A stretch of 64,000 nt of DNA from Gordius sp. MW1 (Eukaryota > Nematomorpha > Gordioida > Gordea > Gordiidae): contig OZ038529.1 of NCBI GenBank assembly GCA_964036665.1, positions 3,906,001 through 3,970,000 on the forward strand, written 5' to 3'. Made by a program: the position numbers and the translations under genes. Positions 1 to 11,345 of the stretch are shown here, piece after piece. Numbering within the stretch: position 1 is the first letter of the stretch; each line of letters begins with the position of its first letter. The notes below the pieces were generated by a model that searched no databases, was not told where the DNA came from, and worked only from the letters and a program-made list of their open reading frames with translations.

Positions 1-2353
1 AAATATTTGAGTGATATAAACAGCTGACTTGGCGCTCTAAGTGTATTTGCCTGAAGTGAGGGGGAATAGAAGAGTAACTACCTCCTTCCCCCCCTTTCCC
101 TCCGTTAAAACTAAACGCGCACACTATCCCCCCTTTCCCTCCGTTAATTTGCCAAAAGCATATAAAAATCAATAATAATAAAAAGGGGTTGAGGGATGAT
201 CTCCTCCACTCCCGCCCCCTAATAATACCAACTCAGCGGTGGAAGGGTAAGATAGGGAGGGGTAGGGGTTTAACGTATAATCAATATAAAAATAAAAAAC
301 TCGCTACGTAATTCAGAGGTAATTTTTATTTAGTAACGGTAAAGAAATGTAACTAAAATAATTCTCATATACATTAGCTCTCACTATTCGATACTTTGAT
401 TGTTTTGGTAACAAATTATTTAAAAGCCATTTAATATTGGTTTAGCTAGAGCTGTTAAAGGAACTAGTTTAAAAAGGAACTAACAAGTTCCTTTTTAAAA
501 TGAGGAAACCTAATTTTTATTATTTTACATCTTTCTTAAAATGATATGCAAAAGGTCCATCTCTATAAATTTTGGTTAGTAATAATGGAAAACTTTGTTA
601 AAAATAGTAATTAATTTAGGCGTCCTGTTACGTCTGCGCATCTAAAAATGGCACAATTACCAGCGATATGCAATAGCTCCGCTATTGCCTGTTACGAACG
701 CGCATCTAAAAATGATAAAATTTAAAAACTTACTTTTGGTTAAGGTAAAATGTTATTAAATTGGGATAATTCCTATTGTAGCTTATAATAAAAAATTGCA
801 TAGAAATTATTAAAAAATTTTACATAGAAATTAATGGGAAATAATAATAAAAATTAAAAAAATCCTTACGGCGAAACTATCAGCGACATGCAATAGCTCC
901 GCTATTGCCTGTTACGACCGCGCATCTAAAACTGTCACAGGTATCATAAAGATATATCAAAAAATTTACATGTGCTAAATTGTTCCATTGGTCAGTACCA
1001 AAAGACAATCTATTAATACATAAGAGTCAAAAAAAACTAAAAAAAATTTCGATTCACATTTTGGCCAAATGGTCATTTTTTTCATTGGTCACTATCAACA
1101 GATACTCTATAAGTCAATGTTAGCCAAAAAAACGAGGAAAAAAATTTCACTTCATACTTTGGCCAATGGGCATTTTTTTCCAATGGTTAGTAGCCAGCGG
1201 ACGGCCAAAAAGTCATATTATTAATGGTATTAACAGAAACAATCATAAAAGTCAAAAAAAACGAAAAAAAATTTTCGATTCACATTTTGGCCAAATGGTC
1301 ATTTTTTTCATTGGTCACTACCAACAGATACTCTATAAGTCAATGTTAGCCAAAAAAACGAGGAAAAAAATTTTACTTCATACTTTGGCCAATGGTCATT
1401 TTTTTCAATGGTCAGTAGCCAGCGGACGGCCAAAAAGTCATATTATCAATGGTAGTAACAGGAACAATCATAAGAGTCAAAAAAAACGGGAAAAAAATTT
1501 TGCTTCACACTTTCGGACACTGGTCATTTTTTTCCAATGGTCAGTAGCCAGCGGACGGCCAAAAAGTCATATTATCAATGGTAGTAACAGGAACAATCAT
1601 AAGAGTCAAAAAAACGGGAAAAAAAATTTCGCTTCACACTTTCGGACACTGACCATTTTTTCCAGTGGTCAGTAGCCAGAGGACGGCCAAAAAGTCAGAT
1701 TATCAATCGTAGTAACATGAACAATCATAATAGGCGGAAAAAAGCGAAAAAATAAACTTGGATTCACATTTTGGCCAAATGGTCATTTTTTTCCAGTGGT
1801 CAGCAGCCAGCGGACGGCCAAAAAGTCTTATTATCAATGGTAGTAACAGGAACAAACATAATAGTCAAAAAAAAACCCGGGATTCGAACCCAAAAACTGG
1901 TTAAATTAACAAAAATTAAAAGTAAACAAAAAAGACATTCGGTGCAAGACATCCACGTTTTTTTCATTGGTCAGCAGCCAACGGACGGCCAAAAAGGAAT
2001 ATTATCAATGGTAGTAACAGGAACAATCATAAGAGGCAAAAAAAACGGAAAAATAAACTTGGATTCACATTTTAGCCAAATGGTCATTTTTTTCCAGTGG
2101 TCAGCAGCCAGCGGACGGCCAAAAAGTCTTATTATCAATGGTAGTAACAGGAACAATCATAATAGTCAAAAAAAACCCGGGATTCGAACCCAAAAACTGG
2201 TTAAATTAACAAAAATTAAAAGTAAACAAAACGGTGCGTGACATCCACGTTCGGTGCGTGACACGAACAGCGTGACATCCACGTTCAGTGCGCACGCCGA
2301 ATAGCGTGACAAAACAAATTGGAAAGTGAGCCCATAAATTGCATAGCAATTAA
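1..2353 (-). mobile_element. Helentron-like non-autonomous element (copy 1), truncated by the window edge
   Basis: On the minus strand the element begins with TTAATTGCTATGCAATTTAT (right edge near 2353), the same terminus seen in the copies at 15268, 38818 and 44771. The interior holds a block at 60-290 that recurs inverted at 40560-40860, a pair of identical short hairpins (670-688 and 890-908), and a tandem array of hairpin modules (1020-2240). The opposite end, a GGGCC/GGCCC hairpin in other copies, lies outside the window. The structure (subterminal inverted repeats, tandem core, terminal hairpin, T-rich target) matches Helentron-associated elements such as DINE-1/HINE; this class assignment is inference. 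No transposase or Rep/helicase is encoded. Confidence 0.6.
1020..2240. repeat. Tandem array of CCAATGG/CCATTGG hairpin modules
   Basis: About eight degenerate units of roughly 115-150 bp. Each contains a version of TGGCCAATGGTCATTTTTTT followed by CCATTGGTCAGTAGCCAGCG, so CCAATGG and CCATTGG can pair around a T-rich loop. Units continue with GGACGGCCAAAAAGTC, a short AT-rich spacer and a run of A. Two units also carry GGGATTCGAACCC, the complement of a tRNA B-box. Open frames across the array (1166-1675, 1771-2241) are translations of the repeat, not genes. Confidence 0.85.
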
Positions 2354-3041
2354 AATAAAATTAAACCAAGAATGTCATTTAATAAAAATGTTGAAAACAC
2401 GTTTATCATTTAAACCGCTAAAAAATAAAATTTTTGATAAAACATCGGAAGTATCATAAAATTATTACTATTAATTTTCTTGCTCCTCCCCTCGCTTGCT
2501 TCGTGTATAGTTTTTATGTGCTTTCTCAAGGAGCTACGGTCAGTGTAACGCTTATCGCACCCCGATATTTTACATATGTAGGGTTTCTCTTTCTGTAGGT
2601 ATAAATTTATACCAAAAAAATATAAGACAGAAAATCGGCATTACAATCTGTTAATATAATTCAATAGCAATATCGAAATGTTTTCCAAATATTTTAATTC
2701 TTAACCTTTTCTTTATTTATTTCTTTCATCTTCACAAAATATGTTTTTTTTAATAATAAATGATTGGTATTTTTAGCTCAAATATTGATTACTAGCAAAT
2801 AAATGCATCAACAAACAAATTTAAATAATTCTTTTTAATTTTATCATATAAAAACAATTTTGTGTGCCGTCTCGTTCGGCAGAAAAATCCAAGCAAAAAT
2901 TTGAAAATATTTGATCAACGTAAAGCCCTCATGTTTTTGTTTAATTTCCTCGAGTGAACATATTTATGTCCCAGCCCCGTTGTTATTTTTATTATTATTT
3001 CCTATGGCTGACATTATGTTGGGTGCAAAAAAGTGGCACCG
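2354..3041. other. AT-rich non-coding stretch
   Basis: No frame, splice signals or repeat family recognised in this roughly 690-bp stretch between the Helentron-like element and the next MITE. Confidence 0.5.
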
Positions 3042-3249
3042 GGTCAAAGTAGCAGAAAAAAAGCAGCCAAATTGATCAGATCAAGATTGGTCAGGAGAAT
3101 TAGTGTTTTAGGTTGGCGTTTTAGGTTCGGGTTAGGGTTAGGGTTATTTGCACATCAAATTCTCTCCCCATTTGATATTTAATTCTAATATATTGATAAT
3201 CTAAAAAAATATTTTTCTGCTACTTTTTCATCATTCTGCTACTTTGACC
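3042..3249. mobile_element. MITE with GGTCAAAGTAGCAGAA ends and internal TTAGGG-like repeats, copy 1
   Basis: A 208-bp element. The left end reads GGTCAAAGTAGCAGAAAAAA and the right end is close to its reverse complement, finishing in TTCTGCTACTTTGACC. The middle carries GGGTTAGGGTTAGGGTTAT. A second copy with the same ends lies at 10618-10830. The repeat in the middle resembles the animal telomere repeat. Confidence 0.7.
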
Positions 3250-3442
3250 CCGATTCCAAAAAAGTTATCCAACATATTAGTTTAAATTGATCAAGAGGAC
3301 GCAGCCAGGGGTAGACAGAGAAACTGTTACCCACCCCCCCCCCCCCGAGTGCATAAATTAAAAAAAAAACTAATTAAAACAATGGTCAGAATTTGATAAT
3401 AATTGGTTCAAATAAAAATACATAGATATCGTCAAATATTAC

Positions 3443-3609
3443 GGCGCTAGAATGAGTTCGATTTTGGTGTTTTGCCCGGTCGGAGGCATTAGTGAAGGCC
3501 TTGGAGCAACCCTGCACCTCGCAATGATAAGGTTTTTCACCGGTGCGGTGTGTGAACGAATGTGAGTTTTGAGATTTTCTAGCTTGGAATATGCCTTGTT
3601 ACAGCCCGG
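3443..3609 (-). pseudogene. GLI/GLIS/ZIC-type C2H2 zinc-finger exon with a frameshift
   Basis: The minus strand encodes [20 protein letters not shown] followed by HT, then, after a 5-nt insertion that shifts the frame, [20 protein letters not shown] and [12 protein letters not shown]. These are two adjacent fingers of the GLI/GLIS/ZIC family, including the typical THIRSHTGEKP linker and the [13 protein letters not shown] signature. The segment is bounded by an acceptor-like TATTTAG just upstream (minus strand) and a donor-like GCC|GTAATA, so it looks like a genuine exon and not a processed copy. The insertion duplicates CACC near 3541-3550. Either this is a dead exon or paralogue, or the insertion is an assembly error. 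Confidence 0.7.
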
Positions 3610-3654
3610 GAACTAAATATGTAAGCAGAAAAAATGTATTCGTGATGTTAGCTG

Positions 3655-3862
3655 TTGTAGGTTGTAAAAACACGGCTGGGTTTGATTTGATCGGCCTTTG
3701 GTTTTAGTCGACTAAACCTAAACAGAACAAAGATTTTTGGGTCTATTATTCTTATTCGACCACTAGGCTCAGTGGAAATTTGAAAAACAAACCAGAGACG
3801 GCCGTCAGTCATGGTTAAACCAAACGTCGATCAAACAAAACTTAGCCGTTTTTACAACACTA
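3655..3862. mobile_element. hAT-type MITE (GTAAAAACGG family), with 8-bp duplication
   Basis: Inverted ends (GTTGTAAAAACACGGCT on the left, AGCCGTTTTTACAACAC on the right) are flanked by a perfect 8-bp direct repeat GTTAGCTG (3647-3654 and 3863-3870). The interior contains AGTCGACTAAAC. The same family occurs in the large units at 30279, 42369, 46417 and 59397, and as a fragment near 61806. An 8-bp target duplication is characteristic of the hAT superfamily. Confidence 0.75.
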
Positions 3863-4799
3863 GTTAGCTGTTCGTTCCTAATAATCATTAAAGCAGATTC
3901 ACAGTTGTGTGACTTATTAATTAACTGTTGGGTATAGTCCAAAAATCTTAAGCCCGACCCGACTAAATTTGGTTAAACCAAAATTATTTCAGGTCGAGCA
4001 GAATGCCAATTTCTTTCGGTTTTGCACGATATATCCTGGTATCAAGCGTTTTTCAAAATTAAATTCTGGCTTGAAGTTAGCCTTGTTACAGTTTCCAAAA
4101 GTGAGGGAGAGAGAGATTAAAATTGAAACAAATATTTTTAAAGTGAAAGGAAATGGTTATTATCGCTAAGTTCAATGCGATTTTTCTAAATTTTGCAATC
4201 ATGTATTTTTTAAATATTAACCTATTTAAAGTTTCAAAGAATATCGTATGAATAAAAAAAGACTATAGAATTTTAAAAATTTTCTTAGTCCATTTCTTAT
4301 TGGGCGCTTAATAAAGTTTAAAGTTAAAACTACGATTACCCTATAATCAAAATTGCACTTCTTTGAACATATCCTTGACCTCATTGATTTATGAATATCA
4401 CTTCACAGCCAATAATTCGACCGCTTTTTATTTTAATTTTTTTTTTTAGAAAGTTTAGCATGATTTTTTGGGTTGCGATACTTGGTCGCGTTTATAAGAT
4501 TTCCGATACGTTTTTTGAGACTAAACTACGCTACGCCTCACCAAAAGCTATGCGGTATTTTTAGACTAAGGACTCAATTTATTTTAGATAAATTTTATGA
4601 AAAAAATAGTTTGTGGCCTTATATATCAAATCTAACATAAAAAACGCTAGATAACCTGCGCAGGATTATGATGTCAGCGCCACCCTTTACATATTTAAAC
4701 TGTTTTAAACGTTGCTCTATTATATCGTTGATTACTTATAAATGCTTTAAATATTTTTATAATAAATATCCAAAAAATTAGCAACTCCTAATAATAATT

Positions 4800-5760
4800 T
4801 CTCGAAAAGTTCATTTGTTCATTTTATGAATTTATAGAGGGAAAGGGTAATGCCCCTTAATTCACTTATATACGTCTAACATGAACCTTTATTCGGTTTT
4901 ACCTTTAATATATTTTGAGACCATTATCTTTTAAAATTTGGCAAAAACATTAAATTGAACTCAAATTATTTTTAAACTTTTCAATAATAAGTTTAGTTTA
5001 TTTAAAATCAAAATGTACGAGCGTTATTCATACTTTGTGAAATGGTAAAATATTAACAATTAAGTATCATATTTAAATTCCTTGACTTAATAAACTGTTG
5101 AATAATTTTAATTTTGGTTTTTGTTCAATGTAGTAAATTTTTTTTCATTAAAATTAATCGAGATTCTTTATCTGGCATGTTTTTTAAATTACAATTTTAA
5201 GTAAACACAAAAATTATGTGAACATATTAAAAAAATATATGTAATCGAGTATTAAAAGCTTTAACAATCGGATAAGTAATCGGTAAGCTCAAATTTTGTT
5301 AGATCATTTTACAACCACCCAGGTATTATTATTATATAGAAATCATATTAAATTTGCAAAGGGAAGAGGATAGGGCAAAACGATTTAAACAAATCACTTT
5401 AATTGATTTTAAGCAAAGGTTAGTTTAACGCATGATCAAAAACTACGTAAATATTCTTCGTTTCTAAAAAATGGAGGAAAAATATATTAAATATAACTTG
5501 ATCATCTAGTGAGAGTATAATTTAAAATAATGAGTTTATTTCTTCCAAACAAATAATTAATTTAGCTGAAAGCTTCATTTTTATAGACATAATTACCCCT
5601 TCTAACAACGACAATAATTCTTTAGTTGTTATCGATGAGCGAAAAATTACTAAACACCGAGCACTTTTAAACGCGAACATTTTGGTTGCTTCGGGTTGGC
5701 ATTGTAAACAACCGAACCTCCTTCCCATGTACACCCTTCCCAAACATACTTAAAGCTGCC
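4800..5760. repeat. Diverged segmental duplication, copy A (without insertions)
   Basis: Alignable blocks such as TTTAAAATCAAAATGTAC and TTTTACAACCACCC occur in the same order at 7100-10900. Copy A lacks the hAT and MITE insertions found in copy B, so it records the pre-insertion sequence. No coding frame recognised. Confidence 0.65.
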
Positions 5761-6015
5761 ATTTTATAATTTCGGACAAAATAACTTTACTCCACGCATT
5801 TCACAAAATTTAAATTGTTAAAAAAAGTTATGCAGATAAATCACCTTTTTGTTTTGGCCATATTGTGCTTTAATAATGTCAAAAAGGTAACGCCTTGGGA
5901 GATACAAAATAAATTTTGGCACCATCAACAGTCATACATTAAATTGATATCAGGGTAAATTTCACCTTATAATATGTGCGATATATTTCTATAAATTATA
6001 ATAGTTTACATTATC

Positions 6016-6214
6016 TAGAGTTGTTAAATTGCTAACTTGCTTCAATCCGGACGCGAGCACGCACACTGAGTTGCTTAATATGCGCGTTGGCACTATGTGC
6101 TCGCTGTTCGGTGCACTCGGCAGAACAGTAGCATATAAAAATGCTCGAGGGCCGAGCAAAAACTCGAGCAGATGGTAGCTGGAGTTGAATAAAGTTAGCA
6201 ATTTAACAACTCTA
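6016..6214. mobile_element. hAT-type MITE with 21-bp inverted ends
   Basis: The left end TAGAGTTGTTAAATTGCTAA is the reverse complement of the right end TTAGCAATTTAACAACTCTA. The flanking octamers ACATTATC and ATATGATC match at six of eight positions, a plausible eroded 8-bp duplication. The ends resemble those of the transposase-bearing element at 8531-10206. Confidence 0.7.
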
Positions 6215-6297
6215 ATATGATCTGTTAAAGTCTTTTATATTTTTTTGATATTAAATTAGACTTCAAATAATTCATAAATATACGGATAATGTTTAAA

Positions 6298-6480
6298 AGG
6301 GCGTAGCCAGCATTCGAATTAGAGGGGATCAAAAATGGTTTAGGGAGGGGCAATAATGATTTATACTGGCAAAATAAGTTTTTTTTGAAATTTTAGTCAT
6401 AATTTTAAATTTCAATAAAATTTTGGATTTAGAGGAGGGCAGCCGCCCCTCCCTGCCCCCCCCCCTTGGCTACGCCCATG
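6298..6480. mobile_element. MITE of the CATGGGCGTAGCCAG family
   Basis: Begins GGGCGTAGCCAG and ends CTTGGCTACGCCCATG, with a GC-rich GGGCAGCCGCCCCTCCCTGC block near the right end. The first bases of the left inverted repeat have decayed. Better-preserved members at 14960 and 16897 show 8-bp target duplications. Confidence 0.7.
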
Positions 6481-7455
6481 AATTTTTACTTAGTTTTGTA
6501 ATAAAACTATCAATTATGACATAATTAAATTTTACATATATAAGCATTTCCTACATGAAAGTTCCTTATATATCTTTGAATTTTTAATGATTTAATATAA
6601 GTTTTATTAATTGCTATGCAATTTATTGGTTAATTTTATGAAATATATAAAGATATAGACATTTTAATTATAATTAATTTTGAATAACAATTGACTTTTA
6701 TAAGAAATTTGTGAAAATGTTGAAATTATAAATTGAAGACTTTCTGTTATTACTTAGGCATTATTCTATACCTTTTTTATGGTAAATTAAATAAAACAAA
6801 CTTCCCTTAACATTTTTTAACAAATAATTTAGAACCCAGAAAAAACTGTTATTCATTGTAATCATAAATAAATATAATCTATTGCCCAATGTAGTTAATT
6901 TTTAATTAAAACCAACCCTACCCCACCAAAATTAATGTTTTAATCAAACTCAACGTAACTGGGCTTCTGATAACCCTTTATATAAAAATTAAATTTAAAA
7001 TTTATAATTGGTCCACGGCGTTTTTTAAAATTGTTTATCTTAAAGTTATTCAATATATTTAATAAATAAATATATAAAGAGTTAGCCTCGATTCAAATAA
7101 ATGAAGGGACTTTTTGATAATTTTTAAAGTTTATTTATTTATTTTGTGAATTTAAAGAGGGAAAGGGTGATAGCTGTGCCCTGCCCACCCCCTCTGCCTC
7201 AACTTGGTTGAACTCTTAAGTATTTATCACCTATAGATGTCGAACATGATCATTTATATTTTACCTTTAAATATATTTTAATAACTTTCATCTTAAAGAA
7301 TCTAGGAAAAACAAAAAACTAAAGTTTAATTTTAAAATGAACCCATATTGTTGTAAAAAAAGTTCAATAATATGGTTACTTTATTTAAAATCAAAATGTA
7401 CAATACAAGCATTATTCGTACTCTATGAATTGGTAAAAGATTAACAAATAAGTAT

Positions 7456-8441
7456 TAGAGACTTGCAACGGGCCTGTTTAGGTCATTCGGCCCGCCCGTA
7501 ATAAAAATTTAAAAGCCCGGCCCGGCCCGTCAAAATTTTAAATTATAAGCCCGGGCCCGGCCCGTTAATTTTATACAAAGCCCGAGCCCGGCCCGGGCCC
7601 GTAAAATTGTTTTATTTATATTTTTTTGTTTAATTTTTTTACCCATATGGTAAACAATATGTATGTGCTAAAAATGTTAATAAATATATTGTGAAAATAA
7701 TAAATTAAGAATTCCCGATCAGACGAGATCTTCTATCTTTTAAGAGGCGACCAACAGTAAAAAAATCTATTTTACAATTAGCACTTCGGGATACATATAA
7801 CTATGTAAGCCAAATAGATTTTTAAAACCCTTATATAGGTTATAATGTTTTTAATAAAGTTACTTGGCTTCTTTGCTTTTCCACCATTTTTAATTTATAG
7901 GTTATTAATAAAAAAAAATGAAAAGAACAGTGATATTTTACAAAGTAACTTGAAGAAATCACTTTTAAATTTTGTTTTAAATTTGTTAATGAGTATATAT
8001 ATAAATAATCTTACATATGGGAAGGCCAGGATGGGCAGCTGCCCCCCCCCCTCCAAATCCAAAAATTCTGAATCTTAAAAACATTTTTTACCCTACACTG
8101 CCCCCATGTAGTTTAAATTGGCTACGCCTATGGGATCATTGCATTAGTAATCTTTAACATTTATAATGGGGGTTGAGATGTTGATGAATTAATGAACTAA
8201 GATAAAAATAACTTTCCTTGTTAATTTATATACATAAAATAAACATAATTAGAACATCATAAAAATACTTTCTTTTATACTAAATCTAATTCTGCAACGG
8301 GCTTTTAACGAGTCTTAAGAATATCTAGGCCCGGCCCGAGCCCGTTAAGTTATATTACGGTCCGTCCAGGCCCGGCCCGTTGTTTTATTTTTAAGCAGAA
8401 GCCCGTCCAAGCCCGGCCCGCGGACGGGCCTAGTATCTTAT
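7456..8441. mobile_element. Non-autonomous hAT element with GC-rich GGCCCG ends, copy 1
   Basis: Begins TAGAGACTTGCAACGGGCC followed by repeated GGCCCG motifs, and ends with repeated CCCGGCCCG motifs, against an AT-rich interior. The last bases of the right inverted end are missing. Part of an internal CATGGGCGTAGCC-type MITE sits at about 8012-8133. The same family occurs inverted at 13570-14921. Copy A of the segmental duplication (near 5065) shows the empty site. The 77-codon frame at 7845 is not recognisable as a gene. Confidence 0.65.
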
Positions 8442-8530
8442 TTAAATTCTTGGTCACTGTCGGATAATTTTTGTTTAATATAGTAAATTAAAATTATTCG
8501 AGATTATTTAACAGGCAAGTCTTTTAAAAT

Positions 8531-10206
8531 TAGAGCTGTTAATCGCACCTAAAAAACCGGTCACTTTGAGAAAATTCGGTGCGCGCACTCGCACCGATAA
8601 TTTTTTACACTCTATCTAAATTCTAAATATATTACAATGTTCAATTAAAAACTTTTATTATGCCGATTTATTATAATTACAAAAATAATAAAGATACAGA
8701 AAAAACAATTAAAATAGCATTTTATTGCCATTCATCATTAAAAGCATTTTGAGGTGACTATCTGTCAGGCTACCCCTTCTGTCGCTTAAAATCGCCTTAG
8801 CTTTGCTGAAGAGGCGTTCCACGGGGGCACTCGAAGGAATCGGAGTGTTATATCTTATATATAATTTTTTTAACGAAGAAAATTGTTGGAAGATCCCCAG
8901 AGATGTATCGGTAGATTGCAAAAAATCCTGAAATGTCGTTTTCTGTTGATGATCATTTTCAAAAAAATCATCGAAATCTTTTCTTTAAAAGACTTCCTTA
9001 TTTACTGACTCAGTCATAATTTGGCTTTCAAATAACCGCGTAATTCGGTTTACTAAAAGTATATTTTCATCTTCATTGCACCAACTAAAATTTGTTTTAA
9101 ATAATGGATTTAGAAAAGCCGCTGCAATAACATCGTCATCGTAGAGATTTGGGAATCTTTTTAAATACAAATAATAAATTTAAAATTTATTATATAAAAG
9201 ATAAAACCTTTTTTCAATCCCTTTGATAATTGCATACACCAATGGTTGGCATATCTTTAATTCACAAAACCTTTTTAATTTCTTAATTAAAGCAGTTATT
9301 GTTGGCAAAAGATATCCTAAGTCAATGTATCTATCACCTTCTAAAATTTGCAATGATCTAGCCAGTAGTTCCATAACCTTTCAATTAATATGTAAATTTA
9401 TAAACAGCAATTACATCTTTTTATAAAGTACAACTTACTGAAAAATACTCATGAATAAATATTCTTTCTTCCTCCTTAAACCTGGGTAAGCCTATCTCAT
9501 CAAATAGATCATACAAATCAGATTTTTTTGTATCAAGCAATTTATTTATTAAATTAACTGCCTCGTAATAGCTATTCCACCTAGTTTTATTTGGAGCAAT
9601 TAAACATTGTCCAATTTTATCTTTAAATAGATCAGCAAACTGAGTTGACATGTTTTGCTTATTCCATAATTTTTAGCATTTTGCAAATGTTGCACGAAAT
9701 ATCTTTTTGAAATTGTGATTCAAAAAGCCTTTGATATCAACACTTGCTACCAAATTTAGGCAGTGGCAAGCACAGCGCCCATGTTTTGGCAAATATTCGG
9801 ATTCATCTCGTGACAATGACTGATGATATCCTGAATATCTATTCTCTTAAATCTTCGTCATCTTGAGCATCTAAATTTATAGCCTCTTCTTCACACAGGC
9901 GAATAATATAAAATATGGCTGATATATTAATTAATTATATTGTCTATCGATGTTAGTTAAATTTCCCGCCTTGTTATCTCCTCCACCAGAAACATAAATG
10001 TATTTTGATTTGTTTCACTACAATGTTAATTTGTGAGATATGCTATGCGATATATAAGATAGTGTCAAATATATTAATTTTAAAATTCTTAATGTGCGCA
10101 AAATAGGAGCGCGATTGCGCGCACCCGCACTCGTTCTTGGTTTTAAAAAAATGCGCGCACCAGCACGTCACACCGCAAAACCGGCGCGCGCACCTTAACA
10201 GCTCTG
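8531..10206 (-). mobile_element. hAT transposon with 8-bp target duplication
   Basis: Ends TAGAGCTGTTAA and TTAACAGCTCTG are inverted repeats, flanked on both sides by TTTAAAAT (8523-8530 and 10207-10214), a perfect 8-bp duplication typical of hAT. The empty site is preserved in the paralogous block near 5190. The interior encodes a broken transposase on the minus strand. Confidence 0.85.
8709..9760 (-). pseudogene. hAT transposase, fragmented
   Basis: Open pieces read on the minus strand. The C-terminal piece (8709-8921) contains TPIPSSAPVERLFSKAKAIL, the conserved hAT dimerisation motif. Upstream pieces include NKTRWNSYYEAVNLINKL (9421-9651), a conserved hAT segment, and a further piece at 9180-9374. 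The pieces are separated by stops and frame changes, so no active enzyme is encoded. It would have cut and joined DNA at the TAGAGCTGTTAA ends of its own element. Confidence 0.8.
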
Positions 10207-10617
10207 TTTAAAATCACCATAATAATTTAGTCAAGTTTATTAAGCAAGATTAAAACAAATTAAAACATTTTTAAAGAAATACAATAATTATGTGAATATA
10301 AATTTATTTTATTGTATTTATACCGAGTCTAATTTAACAACAATATAGGATAAGTAATGGGTCGCTTAAATTTTGCCAATTCATTTTACAACCACCCTGG
10401 TTTTAATATCCAAATGTAATTCATATTAAATTTGCAAAATTTAAGCTGTTTGGCAATGGGTTGGGGAGAGGGTAGGGCAATCCTTAATTGATTTTGGAGA
10501 AATGTTGGTTTGAGGCGATCAAAAATTACGTTAATTTTACACGTTTTTTAAAAATGAAAGAAAACTTTAATATTTATAACTTTATCATTTGGTAAAAGTA
10601 GGATTAAAATGGCACCC

Positions 10618-10830
10618 GGTCAAAGTAGCAGAAAAAAAGCAGCCAAATTGATCAGATCAAGATTGGTCAGGAGGGTTAGTGTTAGTGTTTTAGGTTGGCG
10701 TTTTAGGTAAGGGTTAGGGTTAGGGTTATTTGCACATAAAATTCCCTCCCCATTTGAGATTCAATTCTAATATATTGATAATCTAAAAAAAAAATTTCTG
10801 CTACTTTTTCATCATTCTGCTACTTTGACC
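10618..10830. mobile_element. MITE with GGTCAAAGTAGCAGAA ends and TTAGGG-like repeats, copy 2
   Basis: Same ends and internal GGGTTAGGGTTAGGGTTAT as the copy at 3042-3249. Comparison with 5520-5545 shows it interrupts otherwise continuous duplicated sequence. Confidence 0.7.
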
Positions 10831-11099
10831 GTTTATTTCATCCAGCTAAATAATTGATTTAGCTGAAGGCCCATTTGTATAGACTTATTTGACCCTTCTA
10901 ACATCAACAATTATTCTTTAGTTGTTACCGCGGGGCAAAAAATCATTGAATACATTTGCCTTTTGTCCGAGCACATTCTCATCTCAATGGTCGTTTCGGC
11001 TGGCTCATTTATAAACAGGCTTTATCTTAGAACATTTAATAAACAGGCTTTATATTTTTTAAAAGTTAGGAAGACATGCCGTTTAAACATTTCGTAGCC

Positions 11100-11345
11100 T
11101 TTTTTTAAACAAAAACTTGATATTCTTATTGCCAAATACAATGTCGAATCGTTCGCGGATTCCTGGCCAATTTTGGAAGATTCTCTCGATGATTTTTATT
11201 TATCATAGATATTTATTGTATGACTCATTTGGCTTAATATGTTTTATGTATTTATTTTACATTATTGTCAAATTTCAGGATTTTTAACAAAAAAATTTGA
11301 CCGCTGAAAAATATATTATCCTGTAATGTTTTCTTTTTCTGTAGG
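11100..11345 (+). mobile_element. 3' fragment of a non-LTR retroelement
   Basis: Encodes YNVESFADSWPILEDSLDD followed by a stop, matching the C-terminal YNFKFFADSWPILED of the retroelement copy ending at 49930. No other part of the element is recognisable here, as expected for 5' truncation. Confidence 0.6.

Larger units (their letters stand above)
7100..10900. repeat. Diverged segmental duplication, copy B (expanded by insertions)
   Basis: Same block order as 4800-5760 but interrupted by three insertions: a GC-ended hAT element (7456 to about 8440), a transposase-bearing hAT element (8531-10206) and a TTAGGG-bearing MITE (10618-10830). The corresponding uninterrupted sequence is visible in copy A. 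Confidence 0.65.

Noticed and set aside
1020-2240. CRISPR-like array
   Set aside because: Units are over 100 bp, degenerate, and spacers are themselves repetitive; the context is an animal transposon.
1166-2241. Long open frames of 169 and 156 codons
   Set aside because: They read through the tandem hairpin array and only repeat the translated unit; both strands show similar pseudo-openness.
3124-3150. Interstitial telomere or chromosome-fusion point
   Set aside because: The tract is about three repeats long and is part of a MITE that also occurs at 10618.
7470-7620. CpG-island-like promoter
   Set aside because: The GC-rich blocks are repeated termini of hAT-type elements, with matching copies elsewhere.
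7845-8078. Secreted or membrane protein gene (hydrophobic N-terminus)
   Set aside because: Lies entirely in a non-autonomous hAT element and runs into a C-rich MITE fragment; no homology or splice support.
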